NCBI GenBank assembly: GCA_020634165.1
Contig: JACKCF010000006.1
Span: forward strand, 57,390-121,389
DNA: 64,000 nt
Source: Anaerolineaceae bacterium
Lineage (GTDB): Bacteria > Chloroflexota > Anaerolineae > Aggregatilineales > Phototrophicaceae
Direction: 5' to 3'
How positions within the stretch are numbered: the first letter of the stretch is position 1; every line of letters starts with the position of its first letter. Below are positions 36,840-44,464 of the stretch, one piece after another. The notes beneath the pieces are model-generated. The model searched no databases and was not told the DNA's origin. It saw only the letters and a list, made by a program, of their open reading frames with translations. The position numbers were made by a program, and so were the translations under genes.

Positions 36840-38657
36840 ATGCTTAAAACCCATACCTGTGGCGAATTGCGCCCAGAAAATGCTGGTCAAGAAGTTGTAC
36901 TCGCGGGCTGGGTCAACCGGCGCCGCGATCAAGGCGGCTTGATTTTTATCGATTTGCGAGATCGTTGGGGCATTACACAGGTGGTGGTTGATCGTGATAA
37001 TGCGCCGGAAGCCCACCGCACGGCGGATCAGGCTCGTAGTGAGTACGTTCTGCAAGTGAAGGGTGTTGTCCGTATCCGCCCTGAAGGCTCAGAAAATACT
37101 GAACTGCCGACTGGTGCGATTGATGTATCTGCCAGCGAAATCGCCATTCTGAATAAATCAAAAACGCCGCCTTTCTACATCAATGACGACGAACGCCTTG
37201 TCCGTGAAGGCCTCGACGAATCCATTCGTATGAAGCACCGTTACCTGGACCTTCGTCGCCAGAAGATGCAGAAGAATATCGTATTGCGCCATAAGGCCAT
37301 CAAATTCATTCGCGATTATCTGGATAAGCAGGGTTTTGTTGAAATCGAAACGCCCATTCTCTTCAAAACCACGCCAGAAGGCGCGCGCGATTTCCTGGTT
37401 CCCAGCCGTTTACAGCCAGGGAAATTCTACGCGCTGCCCCAGTCGCCTCAACAGCTTAAACAAATGTTGATGGTCGCTGGCTTCGAGAAATATTTCCAGG
37501 TTGCACGCTGCTTCCGCGACGAGGACCTTCGTGGTCAGCGCCAGCCGGAATTTACGCAGCTTGATATGGAAATTAGCTTCGTCGAGCGTGAAGACGTCAT
37601 GGAACTGAACGAAGCGCTGATGACGAAGCTGGTTGAGACTGTTGCGCCGGATAAAACCATCCTGCAAAAGCCGTTCCCGCGTATTCTCTACAAAGATGCA
37701 ATGGAGCAGTACGGTACAGATCGTCCGGACATTCGTTATGACATGCGTGCAATTGACGTCAGTGACATTGCGGGGCAGAGTGGCTTCGCTGTATTTGTCA
37801 GTAACGTCAAAGAAGGCAATCCGGTCAAGTGCATTCGTGCCCCAAAAATGGCGGGCGAACTCAGCGGTACACAACTGCGTAAAGTGGCTGCCGATCTGGA
37901 AGACATTGCCAAGAAGGCGGGGGCAAAGGGCCTTGCATACATGGCGCTCCCGCTGGAAGAAGATGCCGAAGTTAAAGGTCCAATTGGCAAATTCTTTACT
38001 GTCGATCAAAAACTGGCATTGTTTGAGGCAGTTGGCGCAGAACCAGGTGACTTACTCTTGTTCATGTCGGATAAGCGTGAGGTCATTTACAGCGTAACAG
38101 ATGCTTTACGTCCGGTACTGGCCAATCAGCTTGGTCTGCTTGATCCGACGACACTGGCGTTCTGCTGGGTGATTGACTTCCCCATGTTCTTATGGAACGA
38201 GGACGAGAAACGCTGGGACCCTTCGCAGCACATGTTCACTATGCCGATTATAGAAGACTTGCCGCTGCTGGACACGGACCCAGGTGCAGCACGTGGCTCT
38301 CAGTACGATATGGTCTGCAATGGCCACGAAGTCGCCGGTGGCAGCATCCGTATCCATGACCGTGAAATCCAGAAGAAGATGTTCCCGCTCATTGGCCAGG
38401 ACATGGACCATGCAATGGAGCAGTTTGGGCATATTCTGGAAGCTTTTGAATATGGCGTTCCGCCGCATGGCGGTATCGCCTGGGGCCTGGATCGTGTCGC
38501 GGCCCTGCTGGCATCGGAACCCAATATCCGTGAAGTGATCGCCTTCCCCAAAACACAAACTGGCGCGGATGCAATGGCAGGAGCGCCATCACCGGCCGAG
38601 CCAGGACAATTGGAAGAACTTGGCATTCAGTTGAACTTGCCAGACGACGAAGACTAA
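36840..38657 (+). CDS. aspS: Aspartyl-tRNA synthetase
   Basis: 605 residues, the full bacterial type. N-terminal OB fold (GWVNRRRDQGGLIFIDLRDR), class II motif 2 (FRDEDLRGQRQPEFTQLDME), the bacterial GAD insertion domain (~residues 290-410), and motif 3 (GIAWGLDRVAAL). It charges tRNA-Asp in the cytoplasm. Whether it is discriminating or also charges tRNA-Asn cannot be settled here, because the rest of the genome is not visible. ATG at 36840, AGGAG about 12 nt upstream. Confidence 0.96.
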   Translation: MLKTHTCGELRPENAGQEVVLAGWVNRRRDQGGLIFIDLRDRWGITQVVVDRDNAPEAHRTADQARSEYVLQVKGVVRIRPEGSENTELPTGAIDVSASEIAILNKSKTPPFYINDDERLVREGLDESIRMKHRYLDLRRQKMQKNIVLRHKAIKFIRDYLDKQGFVEIETPILFKTTPEGARDFLVPSRLQPGKFYALPQSPQQLKQMLMVAGFEKYFQVARCFRDEDLRGQRQPEFTQLDMEISFVEREDVMELNEALMTKLVETVAPDKTILQKPFPRILYKDAMEQYGTDRPDIRYDMRAIDVSDIAGQSGFAVFVSNVKEGNPVKCIRAPKMAGELSGTQLRKVAADLEDIAKKAGAKGLAYMALPLEEDAEVKGPIGKFFTVDQKLALFEAVGAEPGDLLLFMSDKREVIYSVTDALRPVLANQLGLLDPTTLAFCWVIDFPMFLWNEDEKRWDPSQHMFTMPIIEDLPLLDTDPGAARGSQYDMVCNGHEVAGGSIRIHDREIQKKMFPLIGQDMDHAMEQFGHILEAFEYGVPPHGGIAWGLDRVAALLASEPNIREVIAFPKTQTGADAMAGAPSPAEPGQLEELGIQLNLPDDED

Positions 38658-38669
38658 ATAATAAAGATG

Positions 38670-38702
38670 AAAAGGGACGACTTACTGTAAGTCGTCCCTT
38701 TT
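38670..38702. terminator. Bidirectional terminator overlapping the aquaporin stop codon
   Basis: Perfect 15-bp stem (38670-38684 with 38688-38702) with a 3-nt loop and A/T runs on both sides. The minus-strand aquaporin gene ends inside it: its stop codon (38682-38684) and last codons form one arm. Confidence 0.92.
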
Positions 38703-39413
38703 TGCTACCTTAGAGGCATCATCTGGGACGAGAACATATCCGTGTAGCAGTCCTGCAATAGCGCCACCTGCAAACAGTCCCACGAAATACGGCACAACGT
38801 AGCTCAAATCTCCGGCAGCTAATGCTGGCCCGAATGTGCGGGCAGGATTTACCGACGCACCTGTCATGGCGCCCGTTGCGAAGATCAGGGCCGCCAGTGT
38901 AAAGCCGATAGCAACGCCCGCCAGGTTACCCGCTCGCTGATATACCGCAGCCTGGTAGATCGTGCTTACCAGCAGGAAAGCTAAAATAGCTTCCACGCCT
39001 GCTGCTTGCCAAACAGCAGGAGCAGTCAGGAATCCTGTTGTCTGGCCGAAGTTGAAGTTGCTGCCTGCAATGGCCTCTGGTAGCACAGCGCTGTTCGCAC
39101 CACCACCGAGCAGGGCAACCAGCACGAAAGCGGCTACAATGCCACCCACAAATTGCGCGACCATGTAGACAATCGAGGTCATGACATCCTGTTTGCCACC
39201 AACGAGCAAGCCAAGCGTCACAGCCGGATTGAACTGTGCCCCAGAAAAATGGCCGTAGGCGTAGATCAGCGCAACCAGAACAAGACCATGCCCTAAAGCC
39301 GGAGCCACAATGCCGAAGAGGGGTGCAACCACGACAGCCGCTGCCCCAACGAACACCAGCGTAAATGTTCCCAGGAACTCCGCAAGTGTGCCCTTAACAA
39401 GCTTGTTATCCAT
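38682..39413 (-). CDS. MIP-family channel (aquaporin)
   Basis: 243 residues, six membrane helices and the two NPA loops: GHFSGAQFNPAVTLGLL and GASVNPARTFGPAL. The Arg after the second NPA is the selectivity-filter Arg. The absence of an Asp after it (NPART rather than NPARD) argues against a glycerol facilitator, but the usual His of AqpZ in helix 5 also seems missing (by eye an aliphatic residue), so water versus small-solute selectivity is open. ATG at 39413 with a strong GGGGAGG about 9 nt upstream. Ends inside a bidirectional terminator shared with aspS. Confidence 0.92.
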   Translation of the reverse strand: MDNKLVKGTLAEFLGTFTLVFVGAAAVVVAPLFGIVAPALGHGLVLVALIYAYGHFSGAQFNPAVTLGLLVGGKQDVMTSIVYMVAQFVGGIVAAFVLVALLGGGANSAVLPEAIAGSNFNFGQTTGFLTAPAVWQAAGVEAILAFLLVSTIYQAAVYQRAGNLAGVAIGFTLAALIFATGAMTGASVNPARTFGPALAAGDLSYVVPYFVGLFAGGAIAGLLHGYVLVPDDASKVAKRDDLQ

Positions 39414-39798
39414 TCGATTTTACCTCCCCTTAGTTGAGTACATAATCTATACCGCACAATAATTCTATTCGCCATGTTCATTTGCTGGTGAATATGTGAA
39501 AACTGGTCAACTTCGGCAAAGAATTGAGCTTTACTCAGTGCATAAGCAATGCTATAAATGAGTTGCCTGCGATGCCCGTGATGGCGCGCTACATTTTGGG
39601 CCAACACTCACAAAAATAGGGATTCAGGTCTGGTATCTTTGGTGATAGGCCAGTGCTAAGACCAAGCAACACAGCAGGATCCCGCCCTGCACAGCAGGTC
39701 TCAAAATTGACCGTCACACGGCAAAGCAGGTTGTCATTATGGCGGCGGACCTTGGTCCGCCGCTTTGACGTTTATGAGGCTATTTGCGTTTTGGGGAT
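39414..39798. other. Intergenic region with GC-rich hairpin
   Basis: 385 bp between the aquaporin gene and the LCP gene, both leftward. A 9-bp perfect stem (39742-39750 with 39755-39763, GCGGCGGAC/GTCCGCCGC) lies 36 bp downstream of the LCP stop and may be its terminator, although the T run is poor. A CACAGCAGG word occurs twice (39670-39678 and 39690-39698) around a GCAGG/CCTGC stem. No ORF or known RNA is recognised. Confidence 0.5.
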
Positions 39799-41085
39799 TT
39801 ACTGGTTGTAGGTTGGACCAAATACTGCAACCATGAGATCGGCCATACGGTTCCGATTCGGGATCAAAACAGCCTGACCATCTGGCGTCGTGTAGGGCTG
39901 TAAATAGTAATAGTCCATGACGCCTGTCGTGATGTTCTCGGTATCAATATCCTTGGCATACAAACCAAGCTGGACGATTTGTTCCAGGTTCAGACCTGTG
40001 TAGACGTGTTCTTCCCACGCCTGCCAGAATGCTGGTGCCTGCATAATGAGTGTCGGGACCATATCTGCACGAAGGATTTTGTCACGGATCGCGAAAATGG
40101 CTTGCTGCTGACGTTCGGCTCGGTTGATGTCACTGTCACCATGACGAGTGCGCGCGAATCGCAGCGCATCGTAGCCATTAAGCTGGTGCGTTCCTGCCTG
40201 TAGATAGAACGGATCATAACCGTAATTCATGTCAGGATACGACGGGTCGTTGATCGTATAATCGATAGTAACTTCAATGCCACCAATGGCATCGACCACA
40301 TCAATAAACGCCTGGAAGTCCACTGCCAGATATTCATTGACTCGAATACCGAAATTGCGCTGTACCGTCTGCATCATCAGAACTGGCCCATAACCAGGGC
40401 GTTGGTTCTCGCCGTAGAACATAGGCGTATTGATGCGAAGCAGGCGACTATATCCCGGAACATCTACATAGAGGTCACGGGGGATACTCAGGATACCCAG
40501 GCTGTGCGTTACCGGGTCCAGGCTGATCAGCATCATCGTATCGGTTCGATAGGCAAGTCCTGTGTCGCCTGGGCGGCGGTCAAGGCCTACAACGATCATG
40601 GTAAACCGCGATTGACCATCCCAGGGTTCCAGTACGATGCTGCTCCCATCAGGTAGGAGCAGTGTCTCGCCCACATCCAGACCAACATTGTCCGCATAAT
40701 CCGATAGCGCAAGAACAGGCGTCGGTAATGCGGCACTGATATCAGCGGTCGGAATGATCTCAGGTTTTTCTTGGGATGCCTTCACCAGGAGGAATGCGCT
40801 CAGGCTCATGATCAGCACAACCGAGAACAATGCACCTGCAATCACTACCCAGGCCCATTCACTCAGTCCATTACGGTAGCGTGACCGTCTGCGCCGTACT
40901 TGCCGCAGATTTTCCGAGTCTTGTTCGTCAAAAGTGTCTGTACCGCGTTTTTCCATGTAATGACGTGTACTATAGGTTGGTTGCGGTGCAGGTATCGGGT
41001 AGTCATTGCGTTCAGCCGCTACACGCGGATTAACAGCCGTGTTATCATCAGTCGAGTCTGGCTTGTACTTTGTAAAATCTGCCAT
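39799..41085 (-). CDS. LytR-CpsA-Psr (LCP) family protein
   Basis: 428 residues. Cytoplasmic N-terminal ~75 residues, hydrophilic with an Arg-rich stretch (RQVRRRRSRYRNG), one membrane helix (WAWVVIAGALFSVVLIMSLS), then an extracellular LCP domain: TMIVVGLDRRPGDTG, the SIPRDLYVDVPGYSRLLRIN motif, VDAIGGIEVTIDY, and LRFARTRHGDSDINRAERQQ. Conserved Arg and Asp residues for pyrophosphate binding are present. It likely attaches an envelope glycopolymer. It has a longer cytoplasmic tail than the LCP protein at 10891. ATG at 41085, divergent from the lipoyl transferase. Confidence 0.9.
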   Translation of the reverse strand: MADFTKYKPDSTDDNTAVNPRVAAERNDYPIPAPQPTYSTRHYMEKRGTDTFDEQDSENLRQVRRRRSRYRNGLSEWAWVVIAGALFSVVLIMSLSAFLLVKASQEKPEIIPTADISAALPTPVLALSDYADNVGLDVGETLLLPDGSSIVLEPWDGQSRFTMIVVGLDRRPGDTGLAYRTDTMMLISLDPVTHSLGILSIPRDLYVDVPGYSRLLRINTPMFYGENQRPGYGPVLMMQTVQRNFGIRVNEYLAVDFQAFIDVVDAIGGIEVTIDYTINDPSYPDMNYGYDPFYLQAGTHQLNGYDALRFARTRHGDSDINRAERQQQAIFAIRDKILRADMVPTLIMQAPAFWQAWEEHVYTGLNLEQIVQLGLYAKDIDTENITTGVMDYYYLQPYTTPDGQAVLIPNRNRMADLMVAVFGPTYNQ

Positions 41086-41172
41086 CTTGCTATGTGCCTC
41101 GTGGCATAGACTATTCGTTCGTCATAACGATATACGATAATTGACATAAAAAAGTATAGGTTCGGTAAAAAT

Positions 41173-41985
41173 ATGCGTCAATGGCGGCTGATTTACGATT
41201 ACCCTGCGATTGGTGCCTGGAATATGGCTGTAGATGAGGCAATACTCTCCGCTGTTGGCCAGGGTGACCAGCCTCCGACCCTGCGCTTGTACGCCTGGGA
41301 CCCATTCTGTCTGTCACTCGGATATGGGCAGCAAGCGTCGGATGTAGACCTCACCTTGTTGCGCGAACATGGCTGGGATATTGTCCGTCGTCCCACCGGC
41401 GGACGGGCCATCCTTCATGGTGATGAGTTGACCTACAGTGTGGCCCTCCCGATGACACATGAATTTGCTCAGGGCGATGTTGTGAGTAGCTATCGCTTGC
41501 TCAGTCAGTCATTGATGTACGCACTTGGTGAACTGGGTATCGTTCCGCAGTCGGAAAAACAGAGCAAGTCGAACTTGCGAGACAATGGTCCCATTTGCTT
41601 TGAAGTCCCATCGCACTATGAAATAACCATCCTGGGACGCAAATTGATTGGTAGCGCCCAGGTCCGCCGCAAATTAGGTCTTCTCCAGCATGGAACCCTC
41701 CCACTTATGGGTGACGTTGGGCGCATTGCTCTGGCATTAGCATTCCCAAATGAGTCAGCGCGTATGGATGCTGTAGACAGTGTCCGCAATCGGGCGATAA
41801 CCCTTCATCAAGCATTAGGTGAGGTCGTGAGTTGGGAAGAGGCCGCGAGTGCAGTTGCTGAAGGCTTCCGTCAGGAATTCGACCTGGACTTGATGCCTGC
41901 ACAACTATCTGATGCCGAAAAAGCCCATGCGGAACAGCTTCTGGTTGATATCTACGCCAACGATCATTGGACGTTCAAACGCTAG
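41173..41985 (+). CDS. Lipoate-protein ligase / octanoyltransferase (LipM-like)
   Basis: 270 residues. The lipoate/biotin ligase fold is clear: YPAIGAWNMAVDEAIL, LYAWDPFCLSLGYGQQ, the nucleotide/acyl-binding RRPTGGRAILHGDELTYSV, and ILGRKLIGSAQVRRK with the catalytic Lys. The CFEVPSHYEI motif carries a Cys at the position used as acyl acceptor in LipM octanoyltransferases, which favours octanoyl transfer to GcvH/lipoyl domains over ATP-dependent lipoate ligation. No LipA is in the window. ATG at 41173. Confidence 0.85.
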   Translation: MRQWRLIYDYPAIGAWNMAVDEAILSAVGQGDQPPTLRLYAWDPFCLSLGYGQQASDVDLTLLREHGWDIVRRPTGGRAILHGDELTYSVALPMTHEFAQGDVVSSYRLLSQSLMYALGELGIVPQSEKQSKSNLRDNGPICFEVPSHYEITILGRKLIGSAQVRRKLGLLQHGTLPLMGDVGRIALALAFPNESARMDAVDSVRNRAITLHQALGEVVSWEEAASAVAEGFRQEFDLDLMPAQLSDAEKAHAEQLLVDIYANDHWTFKR

Positions 41986-42000
41986 GTTCGTCACTTCTGT

Positions 42001-42029
42001 TTGAATTCTGACCAGTCACTTCGTATAAT
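42001..42029 (+). promoter_or_regulatory. Promoter of the recombinase-fold gene
   Basis: -35 TTGAAT (42001-42006), 17-bp spacer, perfect -10 TATAAT (42024-42029); predicted start near 42036, 26 bp before the start codon. Confidence 0.65.
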
Positions 42030-42061
42030 CATAAAAATGTACATGTGTTCTGTATGGAGTT

Positions 42062-43009
42062 ATGGTCGCGATGCTCAAGCGTCAGTTGCCTCTATTTGCT
42101 TCCGAGCCGGAAGACCCAAAAGACATCACCAGAAAAACCCCTATGGGGGCGACTCTTGAGTTGTTCCGTCAGCATCTGGTCAAAGAAGGAAAATCAGAAC
42201 ACACGATCAAGGCATTCATTTCCGATTTGAATCTTTTAGGCGAACATAGCGATATCAAGTCGCCCATTTCACTATACACGACGACCAATCTCAATGAATT
42301 TCTGCAATGGATGGAACATGGACGTGGTGTGGCGTGCAGTCGTAAAACCTATGCCCGCCGTGTGACATCACTCAAAGTCTACTTCAAGTGGCTAAAAGCT
42401 ATTGGTGCCTTAGCCCATGACCCTGCCCAGGCCATATTACAGCGGAGTGGTCCTGCACCGTTATCTCAGGCCCTGACGTCCGATGACGAAAAGGCAGCGA
42501 TTGTTGCCGCGCAGGGCATGAAAAAAGGCGAGGAGCATGATCATCGACCAGAATTGCTGTTCCAGTTGCTTCTGGAAACTGGAATTAAGAAGAGTGAAGC
42601 CGGACGCCTGACGATTAAAGACTTTGATCGCAGCAACCCAGAGCAGCCTGTAATCTATATTCGTCACAAAACCAAGGATGTCTATAAAGAACGCCGCATT
42701 GCGATCACCCCTCGGCTGTATGATGTCTACGAGGAATACAAAGCTCAGTACTTGCCTAAAGAAGCCATCTTTACCTGCACCACACGGAACCTCGAATATA
42801 TCCTGACGGATATAGGCGAACAGGCTGATATTCCCTTCAAGCTGTCATTTGAAGTGATGCGTTGGACGTGCGCGACCCGTGATTATCGCGCTGGCCTCGA
42901 TGAAGAAACAATCCGCGAAAAGCTTGGCCTCAGCCGGACAAGCTGGTATGAAACCAGTGCCAAAATCAAGCGCCTGAGTGAACAGATGGATGAACAGCAG
43001 GCGACCTAA
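42062..43009 (+). CDS. Tyrosine-recombinase-fold protein with degenerate active site
   Basis: 315 residues. N-terminal SAM-like core-binding domain (TLELFRQHLVKEGKSEHTIK and RKTYARRVTSLKVYFKWLKA) and a C-terminal domain aligned with tyrosine recombinases. The catalytic set R-K-HxxR-H-Y is mostly lost by my alignment: box I GLRxsEl is GIKKSEA (Arg to Lys), box II HxLRHT reads EVMRWT (His to Glu, Arg kept), and LGH reads LGLSR (His to Leu); only SWYETSAKI offers a Tyr. So it probably binds DNA without recombining it. It stands alone with its own promoter among housekeeping genes and has no att-like repeats nearby. Start ATG 42062; ATG 42071 has better Shine-Dalgarno spacing. Confidence 0.75.
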   Translation: MVAMLKRQLPLFASEPEDPKDITRKTPMGATLELFRQHLVKEGKSEHTIKAFISDLNLLGEHSDIKSPISLYTTTNLNEFLQWMEHGRGVACSRKTYARRVTSLKVYFKWLKAIGALAHDPAQAILQRSGPAPLSQALTSDDEKAAIVAAQGMKKGEEHDHRPELLFQLLLETGIKKSEAGRLTIKDFDRSNPEQPVIYIRHKTKDVYKERRIAITPRLYDVYEEYKAQYLPKEAIFTCTTRNLEYILTDIGEQADIPFKLSFEVMRWTCATRDYRAGLDEETIREKLGLSRTSWYETSAKIKRLSEQMDEQQAT

Positions 43010-43055
43010 AGCGCTATAATGGTGTAAATAACCACATTCCACAATGGAGCAGAGA

Positions 43056-43175
43056 ATGCTTCCACAACCAGATCAAAAAGACGAAAACCCGGGATTGGGG
43101 CCGTTATTTTTCTTGTTTGCAGTTGTTGCAGGCTTATTGCTGTTAGTCCTCATCAACTTACCCAGCGTCGCGTAA
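43056..43175 (+). CDS. Very small single-helix membrane protein
   Basis: 39 residues, ATG 43056 with GGAG 6 nt upstream, stop TAA 43173-43175. A polar N-terminus (MLPQPDQKDENPGLG) leads into one hydrophobic helix (LFFLFAVVAGLLLLVLINL). It lies 46 bp after the recombinase-fold gene and ends 3 bp before the convergent rlmI gene. No family is recognised. The good Shine-Dalgarno, clean helix and tight fit to the gap support it. Confidence 0.6.
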   Translation: MLPQPDQKDENPGLGPLFFLFAVVAGLLLLVLINLPSVA

Positions 43176-43178
43176 TCG

Positions 43179-44390
43179 TCAGATCACGCGCAACAATAGC
43201 CCTTTGAGATATTCCCCTTCAGGGAATGTCAAAGCCACTGGATGGTCATCATTCGCGCTCAGATGACGGACAATCTGGGCTTGTTTACCCGTATCGGCAA
43301 GGGCACCGAATACAATCTTTTGGAACAGGTCACGGCTGATGGCCCCGGAGCACGAGTATGTCATCAGGTAGCCTCCGGGCCGGATCAACCTGAAGGCGTG
43401 CATATTCAGGTCTTTGTATCCCCTTGAGGCGCGCTCGACCTGCTGCTTATTGTGGGCAAACTTAGGCGGGTCCAGTATGACGAAATCGAAGCTTTCGCCG
43501 CTTAGTTCCGCATCGCGCAAATAGTCGAAACAATTCGCTTGAACCAGTTGGGCATTATTGCCATCGAGTCCATTCAGGTTGATGTTGGCTTCAGCCAGTT
43601 CAAGCGCCTCACGCGAGGAATCCACGCTGACAACCTCTGCATTTCCGGTTGCTAGCGCTGCAACGGTAAAGGCCCCTGTATAGGCGAAACAATTAAGGAT
43701 GCGTACTTTTTCAGGGCGACTGGCGACCAGTTCTTTGAAAGCGACATGGTTCTGCTGCTGGTCGAGGTAAAAACCCGTCTTATGTCCTGTTTGAATATCA
43801 ACACTCATCTTGAAGCCAGCGTCATGCTCAAATTCAATAGATTGCGGAGGCGGTAAACCTATAAGCGTACCCGTTTCCGACGACAGTCCCTCGTGTTTGC
43901 GGACATCGACATCGCTGCGTTCGTACACGCCGCGTGCATTAAGCATGTCCATCAGCATCCGTGCGATTTGCTGCTTGTGGTGGTCGATGAATAGGGTCAG
44001 CGCCTGAATAACGATCCACCCGCTGTAGTAGTCTGCGATCAATCCAGGCAGATAATCGTTTTCAGCATTTATCAAGCGGAATGCAACCGATTTTCCGTCA
44101 TCGACCTGCTGGAGTTGAACTTGCCGTGCAGAGAGGGCTTGTCGCAGTTTGTTTTCCCACCAATCATCGTCGATGGCCTCATCTTGCCAGCTCAAAATCC
44201 TGACGCGAATTTGCGAACTGGGATTGTAATAGCCCCTTGCCAAAAAATTATTGCCGGAATCCACGACAGTCACGACATCACCTGCGTTTGCATCCTGAAC
44301 CTTGTCAATGGCTCCTGAGAAAATCCAGGGATGCTGGTTGCGGATCGGTTTATCGCGCTTTAGTTTGATAATGACTTTAGGGCTGGGCAT
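43179..44390 (-). CDS. rlmI: 23S rRNA (cytosine-C5) methyltransferase RlmI-like, class I SAM-dependent
   Basis: 403 residues. N-terminal PUA-like domain (IIKLKRDKPIRNQHPWIFSG, GDVVTVVDSGNNFLARGYYN), central domain (INAENDYLPGLIADYY), and the C-terminal Rossmann fold with SAM motif ILNCFAYTGAFTVAALATGN, VDSSREALELAEANINLNG, and the catalytic-site DFVILDPPKFAHNKQQ and YSCSGAI motifs, where the second Cys-containing stretch fits C5-methyltransferase chemistry. The QTGHKTGFYLDQ signature is typical of RlmI/RlmK. It modifies 23S rRNA in the cytoplasm. Downstream of ligA in the same direction with a hairpin between. Confidence 0.9.
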   Translation of the reverse strand: MPSPKVIIKLKRDKPIRNQHPWIFSGAIDKVQDANAGDVVTVVDSGNNFLARGYYNPSSQIRVRILSWQDEAIDDDWWENKLRQALSARQVQLQQVDDGKSVAFRLINAENDYLPGLIADYYSGWIVIQALTLFIDHHKQQIARMLMDMLNARGVYERSDVDVRKHEGLSSETGTLIGLPPPQSIEFEHDAGFKMSVDIQTGHKTGFYLDQQQNHVAFKELVASRPEKVRILNCFAYTGAFTVAALATGNAEVVSVDSSREALELAEANINLNGLDGNNAQLVQANCFDYLRDAELSGESFDFVILDPPKFAHNKQQVERASRGYKDLNMHAFRLIRPGGYLMTYSCSGAISRDLFQKIVFGALADTGKQAQIVRHLSANDDHPVALTFPEGEYLKGLLLRVI

Positions 44391-44416
44391 GGTGGTCCAA
44401 TCTGTTGATAGAAGAA

Positions 44417-44436
44417 GAGCACGCTTTTGCGTGCTC
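44417..44436 (-). terminator. Probable terminator of the ligA unit
   Basis: 8-bp perfect stem GAGCACGC/GCGTGCTC (44417-44424 with 44429-44436) with a 4-nt loop. On the minus strand it runs into TTCTTCTATC, a modest T-rich tail, between the ligA stop and the rlmI start. Confidence 0.6.
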
Positions 44437-44464
44437 AGTGTGCGTGATTGTATGTGGTTATGGC

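Noticed and set aside
39661..39763. SRP RNA, 6S or other known RNA in the aquaporin-LCP gap
   Set aside because: Hairpins are present, but none of the conserved loop sequences of those RNAs is seen.
42062..43009. Integrase marking a mobile element
   Set aside because: No att repeats, tRNA target, excisionase or cargo genes, and the active site looks dead.
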